Source: Rhodospirillaceae bacterium (GTDB lineage Bacteria > Pseudomonadota > Alphaproteobacteria > Rhodospirillales > JABHCV01). Taken from it: 43,899 bases of DNA. The stretch's first letter is position 1. Each line of letters begins with the position of its first letter. Below the pieces are notes generated by a model. The model worked only from the letters and a program-made list of their open reading frames with translations, did not search any database and had not been told where the DNA came from. The stretch spans positions 1 through 43,899 of the forward strand of contig JABMOQ010000059.1 of the NCBI GenBank assembly GCA_013204045.1, in the 5' to 3' direction. Below, piece after piece: positions 1-6,933 of the stretch. Made by a program: the position numbers and the translations under genes.

Positions 1-220
1 AGTCACGACATTCCTGCCATGTCCGTGGCCGGATGGTGTCACCCGGCCAGCCTTCAATCGCAAGATCACCAGCTTCCAAGTCAAAGAACAGTGCGGTCGA
101 CGAATTTAACGTCCACAGCAACGATGTTTTGCCAATGCCGGATTTGCCGAAGATGACGCCCTTGATGCCTCGCGTTTCTTTAAGGCGTGCATCTGCTGAA
201 ATAATGGGGAGGGACATCAT
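1..220 (-). CDS. Phage-type AAA ATP-binding protein, C-terminus outside window
   Basis: The reading frame starts at the ATG at 220-218 and runs off the left edge after 73 codons. A Walker A motif, GKSGIGKTS, lies at about residues 25-33, and FFDLEAGD follows at about 45-52, as in RecA-like or AAA_24-type nucleotide-binding proteins of prophages. Such proteins usually act in phage recombination or replication; that role is family knowledge, not visible here. The start overlaps the stop of the upstream 98-residue gene in an ATGA arrangement, so the two are probably translationally coupled. It is the last visible gene of a five-gene minus-strand cassette (1539 to 1). The catalytic glutamate and the rest of the fold lie outside the window, so the subfamily is uncertain. 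Confidence 0.75.
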   Translation of the reverse strand, partial: MMSLPIISADARLKETRGIKGVIFGKSGIGKTSLLWTLNSSTALFFDLEAGDLAIEGWPGDTIRPRTWQECRD

Positions 221-513
221 TTACCCCCTTTTTTATCGGGGATTGAATCAAGCGCATTATCTGAGCCAAGATGCCCATTTTGGCGGGCCATTTCATAGAT
301 CCGTTGCAAGGCACTTGATTTGCTGTGAATTGCAGATGACTTGTCCTGAAGGCCCAGTTGTGCGAAAGCAAGATCATCAAGTGTCGCGGTTTCAATAGGC
401 TTGGTTACTTCTTCTTGGCGATCTCCCAGTGCTGGAATGCAGATGGTGTCGGGGAGCCCTGAAAGATAGAATTCATCTTTACGAAGGCGGTCGAGTTTAG
501 ATTTAGTTGTCAT
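217..513 (-). CDS. Small phage-cassette protein, function unknown (98 aa)
   Basis: A 98-residue hydrophilic protein with no cysteines of note, no membrane segment and no motif that I recognise. The N-terminus is basic (MTTKSKLDRLRKDEF) and the C-terminus ends in a lysine/glycine-rich tail. It begins two bases after the stop of the 161-residue gene and overlaps the start of the AAA ATPase by four bases, so it belongs to the same transcription unit. By position, between a possible recombination-type protein and a phage ATPase, it may be an accessory factor of that cassette; this is inference only. Confidence 0.6.
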   Translation of the reverse strand: MTTKSKLDRLRKDEFYLSGLPDTICIPALGDRQEEVTKPIETATLDDLAFAQLGLQDKSSAIHSKSSALQRIYEMARQNGHLGSDNALDSIPDKKGGK

Positions 514-515
514 GA

Positions 516-1001
516 TTAAACCTCATTTTTTAGGGATAGATGGAAGGACGCTTTGCCAGTGCGCAGGGTGCGGGCTTTTTCAAATACAGACCGGATATGG
601 TTTGGCCATGCGGTGTATTTTCTTTCGGAAATTTTTATGATGATGTCGACATATTCAGCCGGATCATCGCCCTCGGCTTTCATCCGTTCGACCAATACAG
701 AAAGCTTGGCTTGATCCCAGGCCACCTTTTTGGATAGGTCTGCGGTGACGGTTACCAAACCATCATCAAAATGAACGGTGCCTGTATCCTTGCCAGTCTC
801 CTGTCGTTGAGAATGAGCGCGGTCTAAATAGCGTTGAGCAATAGCGCCCTCGAGCCAGTCTTTGACCAATTTAGCCGAACGAACACTTTCATTGGCTTGG
901 TCTTGTAATAATGCCAAATGAGCGGAAGGCAGGGCTGCAATGTCTCCCACAGGGATCGCTTTGATTTGGTCTAAAGATGGTAGATTGGTTAGGGCAGACA
1001 T
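516..1001 (-). CDS. Conserved phage-cassette protein, function unknown (161 aa)
   Basis: A 161-residue soluble protein. The first third looks alpha-helical (about residues 20-60), followed by a segment rich in Thr/Val/Asp (TGTVHFDDGLVTVTADLSKK) and a C-terminal part containing KISERKYTAWPNHIRSVF. The middle and end resemble small proteins seen next to AAA ATPases in alphaproteobacterial prophages, but I cannot name the family. Its start shares one base with the stop of the 111-residue gene and its stop is two bases from the next start, so it is a core member of the cassette. It shows no signal peptide and no membrane segment. Confidence 0.6.
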   Translation of the reverse strand: MSALTNLPSLDQIKAIPVGDIAALPSAHLALLQDQANESVRSAKLVKDWLEGAIAQRYLDRAHSQRQETGKDTGTVHFDDGLVTVTADLSKKVAWDQAKLSVLVERMKAEGDDPAEYVDIIIKISERKYTAWPNHIRSVFEKARTLRTGKASFHLSLKNEV

Positions 1002-1336
1002 CAGTTTGCCTCCTCTTTCATAAGTGTTGAAAAATTAATGGATTGCCCGTCTGGGCAAGGACGCACGATAGCCAGATAGCTAAAGCAGGCATCGTCGATG
1101 CGCTGTTGGAGCAAGTGAAGAAATCCACGCTCTGCCAGGTCGAAAACCCGTGCAGACATCTCGTCAATTTGAACCTGGTTAGGGTTTTTGTTTTTTTGCT
1201 CCGGGTATCCTCGGTCCAGGCTTAAAAAACCACGGTGGTATTCCAGGAGCTCACCAGGTTCAGCTTGAGCAACCCAGGCACAGAAATTGATTTCTGAAAT
1301 TGCATCGGGCTGGGAAATGTTGACTGAAGATTTCAT
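1001..1336 (-). CDS. Small cassette protein, function unknown (111 aa)
   Basis: A 111-residue protein of unassigned function. It contains INFCAWVAQAEPGELLEYHRGFL near residues 16-38 and a helical second half including MSARVFDLAERGFLHLLQQR. Proteins with the phrase 'AEPGELLEYHRGFL' accompany phage-like replication genes in alphaproteobacteria as far as I can recall, which supports a prophage origin. It overlaps the upstream 68-residue gene by four bases (ATGA) and abuts the 161-residue gene, indicating co-translation. No catalytic motif is evident. Confidence 0.6.
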   Translation of the reverse strand: MKSSVNISQPDAISEINFCAWVAQAEPGELLEYHRGFLSLDRGYPEQKNKNPNQVQIDEMSARVFDLAERGFLHLLQQRIDDACFSYLAIVRPCPDGQSINFSTLMKEEAN

Positions 1337-1539
1337 GTCACCGCCTCCGAGTATGAATTTTTAAGGTCGGGTGGAACGTTTTGAAAAACAGCAATAAGCG
1401 CTGTGCCATCACTTGTTGTTCCCGCATCTTCAAGGTGATAGTCCTCCCCGGACTTAAGCACCTGTGCGAGTTCCCATCGCCGATACAGACCCGGAATGCG
1501 GCGTAATTCACAAGGAACGGTTGAGGTCATGTCAGCCAT
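1333..1539 (-). CDS. Small cassette protein, function unknown (68 aa)
   Basis: A 68-residue protein, first of the five overlapping genes that run to the left edge. It has a central IPGLYRRWELAQVLKSGEDY segment and an acidic C-terminal half, with no recognised domain. The ATGA overlap with the next gene supports it being real despite its size. The 87 bases between it and the sigma-like gene at 1627 hold no obvious terminator, so read-through from that gene is possible. Confidence 0.5.
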   Translation of the reverse strand: MADMTSTVPCELRRIPGLYRRWELAQVLKSGEDYHLEDAGTTSDGTALIAVFQNVPPDLKNSYSEAVT

Positions 1540-1626
1540 GAAAAGTGCTTTCTAAAGTTTTGGCACCGGACCATCCGCTGCCTATATTTGGTAAACGCGG
1601 GTTTGGGTCGCGTTTTGGGACAAGCC

Positions 1627-2370
1627 TCATAAAATTATTTTGATTTTCTTTTGCAGAAGACGTGTGGCGCGTTGGTAGCGCTTGCGTGCAGCCTCAGCAC
1701 TTATGCCTAGGTCATCACCGGCCTCATGCTGACGATTGCCATGAATGGCAATTGAAATAACGAGCGATGCATCATCTCCAATCCATGCCTCTAACTGATT
1801 TGTGAGCAGGGCAGTTGCCTCATCCGTACCAATGCCGTCGGGCAAGGCGAAGACGCATGACGGTTGTGGTTCAGATTGTTCATCTGGCATGACATCGCGT
1901 AACCCAGCTTCAACCCATGACGCTTTTAATGAGGTGCGGATTTCTCGCTCGACGTTGAGAATGAGAGTTGCGGCAATGCGGTTGACCCTATTCAAATCAA
2001 GGCACTGAATGCCTTTACTGAATTGATCAGATATTTCTGAAACCAGGTCTTCTGGATGCTGGAGAAAATAACGCAGAAGCCGTCTGTAAAGTGCGTCCAG
2101 ACCCGGCCACAGTGCCAACCACAACATTGTTGTTGCTACTTTCTGAGCCGGTCCTACCTCTTGAGCCGTGGTGACTAGCGCAGCAAGTATTTGGTTTTTT
2201 TCATCAAGCCGGTCACCTTTGGAATGGAGATGATCGAGAAGCGCACATGGGTCGATGAAATCTTGAAGTGCATCGTTGGGTTGTCGAACGGCATTAAATT
2301 GGTTTTGAAAAGAAAGAAGTTCGCTCGACTGCACAAAACTAGTGTGCAGAGATTGCCAGAGGACTCGCAT
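1627..2370 (-). CDS. Sigma-region-4-like transcription regulator (247 aa)
   Basis: A 247-residue protein whose C-terminus, around residues 205-240, reads like the helix-turn-helix of sigma factor region 4: HEAGDDLGISAEAARKRYQR followed by a basic RLLQKKIKIIL end. The preceding part is largely helical and carries no clear region 2 core-binding motif, so it may be a divergent sigma-like activator rather than a complete sigma factor. It lies just upstream of the phage-type cassette in the same orientation and is a natural candidate for its regulator. The start at 2370 is the first ATG of the frame; I see no strong ribosome binding site before it. Confidence 0.55.
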   Translation of the reverse strand: MRVLWQSLHTSFVQSSELLSFQNQFNAVRQPNDALQDFIDPCALLDHLHSKGDRLDEKNQILAALVTTAQEVGPAQKVATTMLWLALWPGLDALYRRLLRYFLQHPEDLVSEISDQFSKGIQCLDLNRVNRIAATLILNVEREIRTSLKASWVEAGLRDVMPDEQSEPQPSCVFALPDGIGTDEATALLTNQLEAWIGDDASLVISIAIHGNRQHEAGDDLGISAEAARKRYQRATRLLQKKIKIIL

Positions 2371-2462
2371 GGACGGCCTGCCTTTGGGCCGAGCGTCCAG
2401 CGCTTCCGGTGGCCTAAGTCAGGGCGTCGTGCGCCTCTGTGTGGGGGAAAAATAAGTAAAAT

Positions 2463-2492
2463 CAACTCAGCAAGCCTTAGCCTGCTGAGTTG
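2463..2492 (-). terminator. Intrinsic terminator embedded in the end of the Com-like gene
   Basis: CAACTCAGCA (2463-2472) and TGCTGAGTTG (2483-2492) form a perfect 10-bp stem with a 10-base loop. Read on the minus strand, it is followed by a T-rich run (ATTTTACTTATTTTT). The last codons and the TGA stop (2467-2469) of the Com-like gene lie inside the stem, so transcription stops right at the gene end and separates it from the sigma-like gene. Confidence 0.75.
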
Positions 2493-2676
2493 AAATAATG
2501 TGTGTGGCGGAGGGGTCGATAACTTCATTTAATGTGCGGCAACTGCGGCACACGCTGATGCCTGGAAAGCCGACTATATATTCGTGGCCCCGGGCGAATT
2601 TAAGATGAATCCGCTCATCGCGAATGATACCCAGAAGCTTGCCACAATGGCTGCATCGCCATTCTTGTTCGTTCAT
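2467..2676 (-). CDS. Mu Com-like zinc-finger protein (69 aa)
   Basis: A 69-residue protein with two Cys pairs, C8-x2-C11 (CSHCGKLLG) and C43-x2-C46 (CRSCRTLNEV). This is the pattern of the phage Mu Com family, a small zinc-binding RNA-binding protein that in Mu activates translation of the DNA-modification gene mom. The spacer between the pairs is longer than in Mu Com. No mom-like gene is visible nearby, so a different target or an orphan copy is likely. It has its own terminator overlapping the stop codon and a promoter region with phased repeats at 2727-2767. The family assignment rests on the Cys pattern and the KLLG and CRTLN phrases; the function is inferred. Confidence 0.65.
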   Translation of the reverse strand: MNEQEWRCSHCGKLLGIIRDERIHLKFARGHEYIVGFPGISVCRSCRTLNEVIDPSATHIISTQQAKAC

Positions 2677-2726
2677 AATTGTCTCCTTGCAATTGATTTG
2701 CGTTACGGAGGCAATTTGAAGGGGGC

Positions 2727-2767
2727 GTCTGTATGAGGAATGGATGGTGTCTGTATCCAGTCTGTAT
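2727..2767. repeat. Three GTCTGTAT direct repeats on an 11-bp phase
   Basis: GTCTGTAT occurs at 2727-2734, 2749-2756 and 2760-2767, so the repeat starts are 22 and 11 bases apart, matching whole helical turns. The first and third copies are extended to GTCTGTATGAG. They lie in the 114-base gap between the unassigned 370-residue gene and the Com-like gene, upstream of the latter. This looks like a cooperative regulator-binding array; the regulator is unknown. Confidence 0.5.
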
Positions 2768-2790
2768 GAGCTGGATAATTTGTTAGAAAG

Positions 2791-3903
2791 TTAGACTTCT
2801 GGGAGAAAAAGATAGGCGAAGGAGACGCCTGCTTCGGGTTGGAAGGCATAAACCGTATGCCCCTCTTCATGTTTTATGCTTTGGAATATACGCCAAGGAG
2901 ACTTGCCCGTCCTCGGGTCAAATATTCTTCGAGCGTTTTGGAATGTTTGTTTGTCTGATGCTAGGCCTGGCCCATGAACAATAGGATCGTAATATCCACG
3001 CCACTTTATGGCAGCTAAAACGGTGCTGAAATAAGAGTCTTGTATCTTTGCTTTAACCGTTTTTGCCTTCCAAACACTACGCTGACGTTGATCCGCAAAG
3101 ACATCATAATTGTCCTTTTCTGCGATGAGCGTTTGATATCCTTGTTCATCAAGGTTGACCCATTGACGGTCAGATGTACCGTCACAAACCAGAGCGCGGG
3201 CGACTATCACCCCTGCATCGTTGAACCCTGCTGATGAATTCTGTCCAAGAGATGCAAAGAGGTGTTCAGGAGACCGGGACGTGACGATTTTACCACTCTC
3301 CACTACCAAGACATCAGCCAAAGCCAAAATAGTCACGCCCAGCGATCTAGCTTGGTGTTCAATGACATCCGTTAGAAATTGGCTGGTTGGCACAAACATC
3401 ACGAAAGCTGAACCATTGTGTTGGGCAGCAATTGCTCCCAGAACTTCTGCATATTCTTGAGCTGATCGGCGGCTAGCTAAATATGCAGGATACTTAATTC
3501 CTGGGCCCAGGATGATGGAGCCCACTCGATGTACATTGGTGAAATAGGATGATTTTTCAGGCTTGCCACGAAGGCTCATGGCAGTACCAATTTTATTGCA
3601 TAGAGCCTGCATATTTAGGCTGAGCTGTGCCACATCGTGTTCTGACAAGATAAGGTCTGCACACTCAGATGGTCGGTTCCCGCAAACGGCGTGATATTCA
3701 TCCTCAATTTTAATCACGGTGCGCGGACAACCATCTCCCCGACGTTTTGAACAGGGGAAAGTTGGCGCAGTTTTACCCTGACGGAGAATACTGGTTTCTT
3801 CCAGAAGTAGCGTTAAATCTCCTCCAAGCAATTTCTGAATATGACGACGTGGCCCGCCAAAACGGGTCGTCGCCTCAAGCTGCGTCCACCAGTCCGTTAG
3901 CAT
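2791..3903 (-). CDS. Unassigned protein with Cys4 N-terminal segment (370 aa), operon partner of ImmA/IrrE protease
   Basis: I do not recognise this 370-residue protein. Near the N-terminus four cysteines (C51, C59, C74, C81; FPCSKRRGDGCP, then AVCGNRPSEC) look like a zinc-binding knuckle. The middle (about residues 125-215) alternates hydrophobic strands and helices, with GSIILGPG, AFVMFVPTSQFLTDVI and LGVTILALADVLVVE, which resembles a Rossmann-like or flavodoxin-like alpha/beta domain. The C-terminal third is basic, then ends in FAYLFLPEV. No signal peptide or membrane span is evident. It is the last gene of the four-gene XRE/ImmA operon, and its start lies inside the end of the 391-residue gene (29-base overlap), which argues for coupled expression. 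A sensor or effector role in a stress or defence module is inference. Confidence 0.65.
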   Translation of the reverse strand: MLTDWWTQLEATTRFGGPRRHIQKLLGGDLTLLLEETSILRQGKTAPTFPCSKRRGDGCPRTVIKIEDEYHAVCGNRPSECADLILSEHDVAQLSLNMQALCNKIGTAMSLRGKPEKSSYFTNVHRVGSIILGPGIKYPAYLASRRSAQEYAEVLGAIAAQHNGSAFVMFVPTSQFLTDVIEHQARSLGVTILALADVLVVESGKIVTSRSPEHLFASLGQNSSAGFNDAGVIVARALVCDGTSDRQWVNLDEQGYQTLIAEKDNYDVFADQRQRSVWKAKTVKAKIQDSYFSTVLAAIKWRGYYDPIVHGPGLASDKQTFQNARRIFDPRTGKSPWRIFQSIKHEEGHTVYAFQPEAGVSFAYLFLPEV

Positions 3904-5050
3904 CAGTGTCCCCAGCTATTAAAAAACCATTTACACGAAGGAATGCCTCTGTCACGTCGCCATCCCTGTCCCTATTATAATCTGCAACGTTGGGAAGACG
4001 GACTTCCAACTTTCGTGGTCTGCCGCCGCTTTTATACCTGAGCATGAAGCATGCACGGACGATTTCACCAGGCAACATCGATAATGCGCCAGTTCCAGCC
4101 ACCATTTCAGTCAAATCATCCCCCTTGAGATCTTGGCGGCGGCAATCAACAGCATCTACTTCCAATGTAACCTCGGTAAGGCAGACCCATTCAAGTCCGT
4201 CAACCAAAGTAAGAACACCACCATTTGTTTGCAGTGAATTAAGACGATAGGGAGCGGCATCCAAAAAATATCCACTATTACTGGTAAGAACCTGCCCAAG
4301 CGCTTCACGATATGCCTTACGCTCAGGCGCATAGGATGCGTGAATTTTCAGAATGCCGGTCTTGGTGTCGTAAATGATAGTGTCATGTTTTTGCGGTCGC
4401 CAGCCGAGGCGGGAAAGTTTCAGATGGTTCGTGATATTACCGTCGGCGCGAAAAAGGGCACCATGCGTGATCAGGATATGAAGTTCACTCCCTTCCGGAT
4501 AAACGAACAATTCGCATGTGGGGGTACGTTTCTTCTCTTCAAACCATGGCCCCAGAATGGCTTTGATTTTATCCCTGCTAGTTTCCGTAGCTGAAAGATC
4601 AAAACGTTGGTCATCGCATGATCGGTACTCATAATATCGCTTAACCTGCCGAGCGACCAATTTTTCATGACATACCTTGACTACAATGGGGTGTTCAAGA
4701 AGGACCAAGGCTGCAAAATCTCCTGGTGAAATATCATCCGGTAACAGCTTTAAACTGATCCCCCTAAGCTCAGCTTCTTCAAAAATACGCTGAACACCAT
4801 CCTCATCCGAAATTTCATCGAGGATATAAAGGTCACTGAGCAAATCGCCCGGCATGTCTTCATCCGATTTTGTAAAAACTTCAAGCAACTGTCGCGCACA
4901 GGCATCGTCGTTGGACAAGGCATTAACATCGAGTCCTTGCCGTAGAAAATAATCACTATGACTGGCCAGCAGCCTTCTTAAGACTTTTTCTTTATCCAGA
5001 GATTGGAGAAATGATAAATTGCCAAAAAGGCGAAATTTAAGACTGGCCAT
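3875..5050 (-). CDS. Unassigned protein (391 aa), operon partner of ImmA/IrrE protease
   Basis: A 391-residue soluble protein that I cannot assign to a family. It begins with MASLKFRLFGNLSFLQSLD, continues with an acidic helical region (residues 20-110), and then a mixed alpha/beta part with KIHASYAPERKAYREALGQ. Near the C-terminus, ADYNRDRDGDVTEAF and AGDTDANGLVDAA look like loose calcium-loop (EF-hand or dockerin-like) repeats, although neither is complete. The gene sits 49 bases downstream of the metalloprotease gene and overlaps the 370-residue gene by 29 bases. Its fixed place between protease and Cys4 protein suggests it could be a protease substrate or a complex partner; that is a hypothesis only. 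Confidence 0.65.
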   Translation of the reverse strand: MASLKFRLFGNLSFLQSLDKEKVLRRLLASHSDYFLRQGLDVNALSNDDACARQLLEVFTKSDEDMPGDLLSDLYILDEISDEDGVQRIFEEAELRGISLKLLPDDISPGDFAALVLLEHPIVVKVCHEKLVARQVKRYYEYRSCDDQRFDLSATETSRDKIKAILGPWFEEKKRTPTCELFVYPEGSELHILITHGALFRADGNITNHLKLSRLGWRPQKHDTIIYDTKTGILKIHASYAPERKAYREALGQVLTSNSGYFLDAAPYRLNSLQTNGGVLTLVDGLEWVCLTEVTLEVDAVDCRRQDLKGDDLTEMVAGTGALSMLPGEIVRACFMLRYKSGGRPRKLEVRLPNVADYNRDRDGDVTEAFLRVNGFLIAGDTDANGLVDAA

Positions 5051-5099
5051 GTAATAATTCCTAACAAAACAAGGGTGGTGAACTGACGATGAGGGCTCT

Positions 5100-5795
5100 T
5101 TAAATTAATCGGGACCGACTTTCTTCTTCATCCTGAACAAGTTTTAGATCGAGAAGCCGGTAGCACATGGCTTCATTAGACACGTTAGTAAATTGACCAT
5201 TGTCGATAATATCATCGGCTATGGTCCGGAGAGGTGGGATAAGGCTTCCGCAATTTTGTGAAGTATTTAAACCTTCAATGCTCACCACATTATCACCAGA
5301 AACTTTCTGGACTGCTGATCGCATGGCAGCACTTGGCATCAATAACCGGGCGGCAAATTGGTCAGCTTGCCATTCTGCAGGTGCCTTGCCTGATTTAGCT
5401 CGGCACACAATAGCAGGGGTCGCAGTCTTGCCATCTCGAGATTGGAACAGGGACAACGACATTTTTTCCAACTCATATAATGGACGATGTAACTGCCAGT
5501 GACCGATTTCATGAGCCATGGTGAAGGCTAAACGCCCTTCCTTGTCCTCCAGCGACTGGTCGATACAGATCCGTGATTCTTCGAACCATGTAGCCCCAAG
5601 GACGTCAGGCATTCCCAGCCTCGACTTGAGATTATCAATTTCCAGGGTCAAGCCAAGATACCCCTCAACAATTTCATCAACGTCAATGGGTGGCTTTGTC
5701 GGTTCCTTGCGCCACGTACTGTAATTGTGGAGCAGTTCACGAACAGCATGATCAATATCAGTGGGTTTGAGAAAAGATACTTTTAACGCCTGCAT
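5100..5795 (-). CDS. ImmA/IrrE-type zinc metalloprotease (231 aa)
   Basis: The HExxH zinc motif is at residues 95-99 (AHEIGHWQLH), followed by the family's third-ligand region EWQADQFAARLLMP starting at E141. This is the classic layout of ImmA/IrrE metallopeptidases (COG2856), which cleave a partner XRE repressor to switch on mobile elements, as in ICEBs1, or stress genes, as in Deinococcus. The start codon shares one base with the stop of the adjacent XRE gene, the arrangement expected for a protease/repressor pair. The C-terminal part after residue 155 is acidic and may sense partners. Cleavage of the neighbouring repressor is inferred from family precedent. Confidence 0.9.
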   Translation of the reverse strand: MQALKVSFLKPTDIDHAVRELLHNYSTWRKEPTKPPIDVDEIVEGYLGLTLEIDNLKSRLGMPDVLGATWFEESRICIDQSLEDKEGRLAFTMAHEIGHWQLHRPLYELEKMSLSLFQSRDGKTATPAIVCRAKSGKAPAEWQADQFAARLLMPSAAMRSAVQKVSGDNVVSIEGLNTSQNCGSLIPPLRTIADDIIDNGQFTNVSNEAMCYRLLDLKLVQDEEESRSRLI

Positions 5796-6142
5796 TAATC
5801 TTCGTCCTTCACCTTGTTCAGCAGCTTCATAAGCTTTTCTGCTGATACGTTTTGTTCCTTGGCCTGACGTAAAAATGCAGGCATTCCAGGATCTGATTTA
5901 ACGAGGTCACTGACTTCTGCAGATACCCGGCCTGCCAATGCCATCAATTCATCAAATTCATCTTCCAATATGGTGGACAGTTTTTTAATCACGTCCTCGC
6001 TTGGGATCGCTTTTTCCGCATTGGTTTCTACGCGCGATAGAAAGGTTGGTGAGATACCAACTTTCACAGCCGCTTTTCGAAGTCCTATATTTTGCTCCGT
6101 GCGTTTGCGCCGAATTCTTTCGCCAAATGTCTCGGTAGCCAT
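5795..6142 (-). CDS. XRE-family repressor, partner of ImmA/IrrE protease (115 aa)
   Basis: A 115-residue protein with an N-terminal Cro/C1-type helix-turn-helix at about residues 8-62 (GERIRRKRTEQNIGLRKAA, then VGISPTFLSRVE). A short acidic and helical tail follows, which could be the protease-sensitive and oligomerisation part. It is the first gene of the minus-strand operon and directly precedes the metalloprotease gene. A palindrome at 6166-6183 lies just upstream of its start and is a likely autoregulatory operator. Expected action: bind that operator, repress its own operon and possibly the divergent recombinase operon, and be relieved by proteolysis. Confidence 0.88.
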   Translation of the reverse strand: MATETFGERIRRKRTEQNIGLRKAAVKVGISPTFLSRVETNAEKAIPSEDVIKKLSTILEDEFDELMALAGRVSAEVSDLVKSDPGMPAFLRQAKEQNVSAEKLMKLLNKVKDED

Positions 6143-6165
6143 TTTGCATCCTCCAATTTATAACT

Positions 6166-6183
6166 GTTTAGTAAACCCTAAAC
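6166..6183. promoter_or_regulatory. Palindromic operator between XRE operon and recombinase operon
   Basis: GTTTAGTAAACCCTAAAC has perfect 6-bp arms (GTTTAG at 6166-6171, CTAAAC at 6178-6183) and a nested perfect palindrome GTTTA-G-TAAAC. It lies 24 bases upstream of the XRE start in the divergent 150-base gap, where C1-type repressors normally bind. Binding by this XRE protein is inferred. Confidence 0.55.
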
Positions 6184-6292
6184 ATCAAAGAGTCAATAAC
6201 AGAAATTCTTTGTCCCATTTCCCTCTGAAAACCCGCGTTTACATATTGAAAGCGAAAACCATCCCGGTCGCTAAAGTAGAAGAAAATGTAAA

Positions 6293-6490
6293 ATGCAGCA
6301 TAACGCCCTTGATCCGATTCGCATGACGCCAGGCGAGCGCCTTGATGAAATTGCGGAAATTCTTGCCGTCGGCATCATTCGCCTACAGTCAAGTGGACAA
6401 TCCGCAAATCAAAGAGACAGTTCTCTGGACTTCACCGCCAACCAGAGCATGCATGGTCATGACATTAACGACCATGGAGAAAGCAAATGA
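6293..6490 (+). CDS. Small leader protein of the DUF2924/recombinase operon (65 aa)
   Basis: A 65-residue protein whose first half carries DPIRMTPGERLDEIAEILAV, a phrase typical of the small conserved protein that precedes DUF2924 and serine recombinase genes in alphaproteobacteria. The second half is polar and less conserved. The stop overlaps the DUF2924 start (ATGA at 6487-6490). The function is unknown; co-occurrence with the recombinase suggests a role in mobile-element maintenance or integration. Confidence 0.65.
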   Translation: MQHNALDPIRMTPGERLDEIAEILAVGIIRLQSSGQSANQRDSSLDFTANQSMHGHDINDHGESK

Positions 6491-6933
6491 ATTTAAGTGT
6501 TATGGCTCAGGTGGCATCTCTACCGGATAAGCCTACCTCGGACCTGAAGCGAATGTGGCAAGACCTATTTGAAACCAAGGCACCGCCATACAATCGATCT
6601 TTTCTGATCAAACGTCTTAGCTACCGCCTTCAAGAATTGGCATTCGGTGGACTGTCGAAAGAAACACAAATTCGGTTGGATGCTTTAGCCGATGATGCAA
6701 CTTGCGCCAATTCCAGAAAATCAAAACGCAAAGCCGAATTTCGACCTATTTCCGGGACCAGATTAATCCGGGAATGGCAGGGTATTGAGCATCAGGTCAC
6801 CGTCCTGGACGACGGCTTCGAATACCAAGGATGCAAATATAAAAGCCTGTCCGTCATTGCCAGAACCATCACCGGCACGCGCTGGTCCGGTCCTGTGTTT
6901 TTCGGGATTAAAAAACAAGGGAACGGAACATGA
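6487..6933 (+). CDS. DUF2924 family protein (148 aa)
   Basis: A 148-residue protein with the features of DUF2924: LKRMWQDLFETKAPPYNRSFL near residues 20-40, LSYRLQELAFGGLS, then LIREWQGIEHQVTVLDDGFE and a C-terminal SLSVIARTITGTRWSGPVFF. This domain is found almost always next to large serine recombinases in alphaproteobacterial islands; the GTRWSGPVFFG end resembles the GxRwnGp segment of small phage DNA-associated proteins. It overlaps both neighbours by four bases, so it is part of a tightly coupled quartet. Its biochemical role is not established. Confidence 0.85.
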   Translation: MNLSVMAQVASLPDKPTSDLKRMWQDLFETKAPPYNRSFLIKRLSYRLQELAFGGLSKETQIRLDALADDATCANSRKSKRKAEFRPISGTRLIREWQGIEHQVTVLDDGFEYQGCKYKSLSVIARTITGTRWSGPVFFGIKKQGNGT

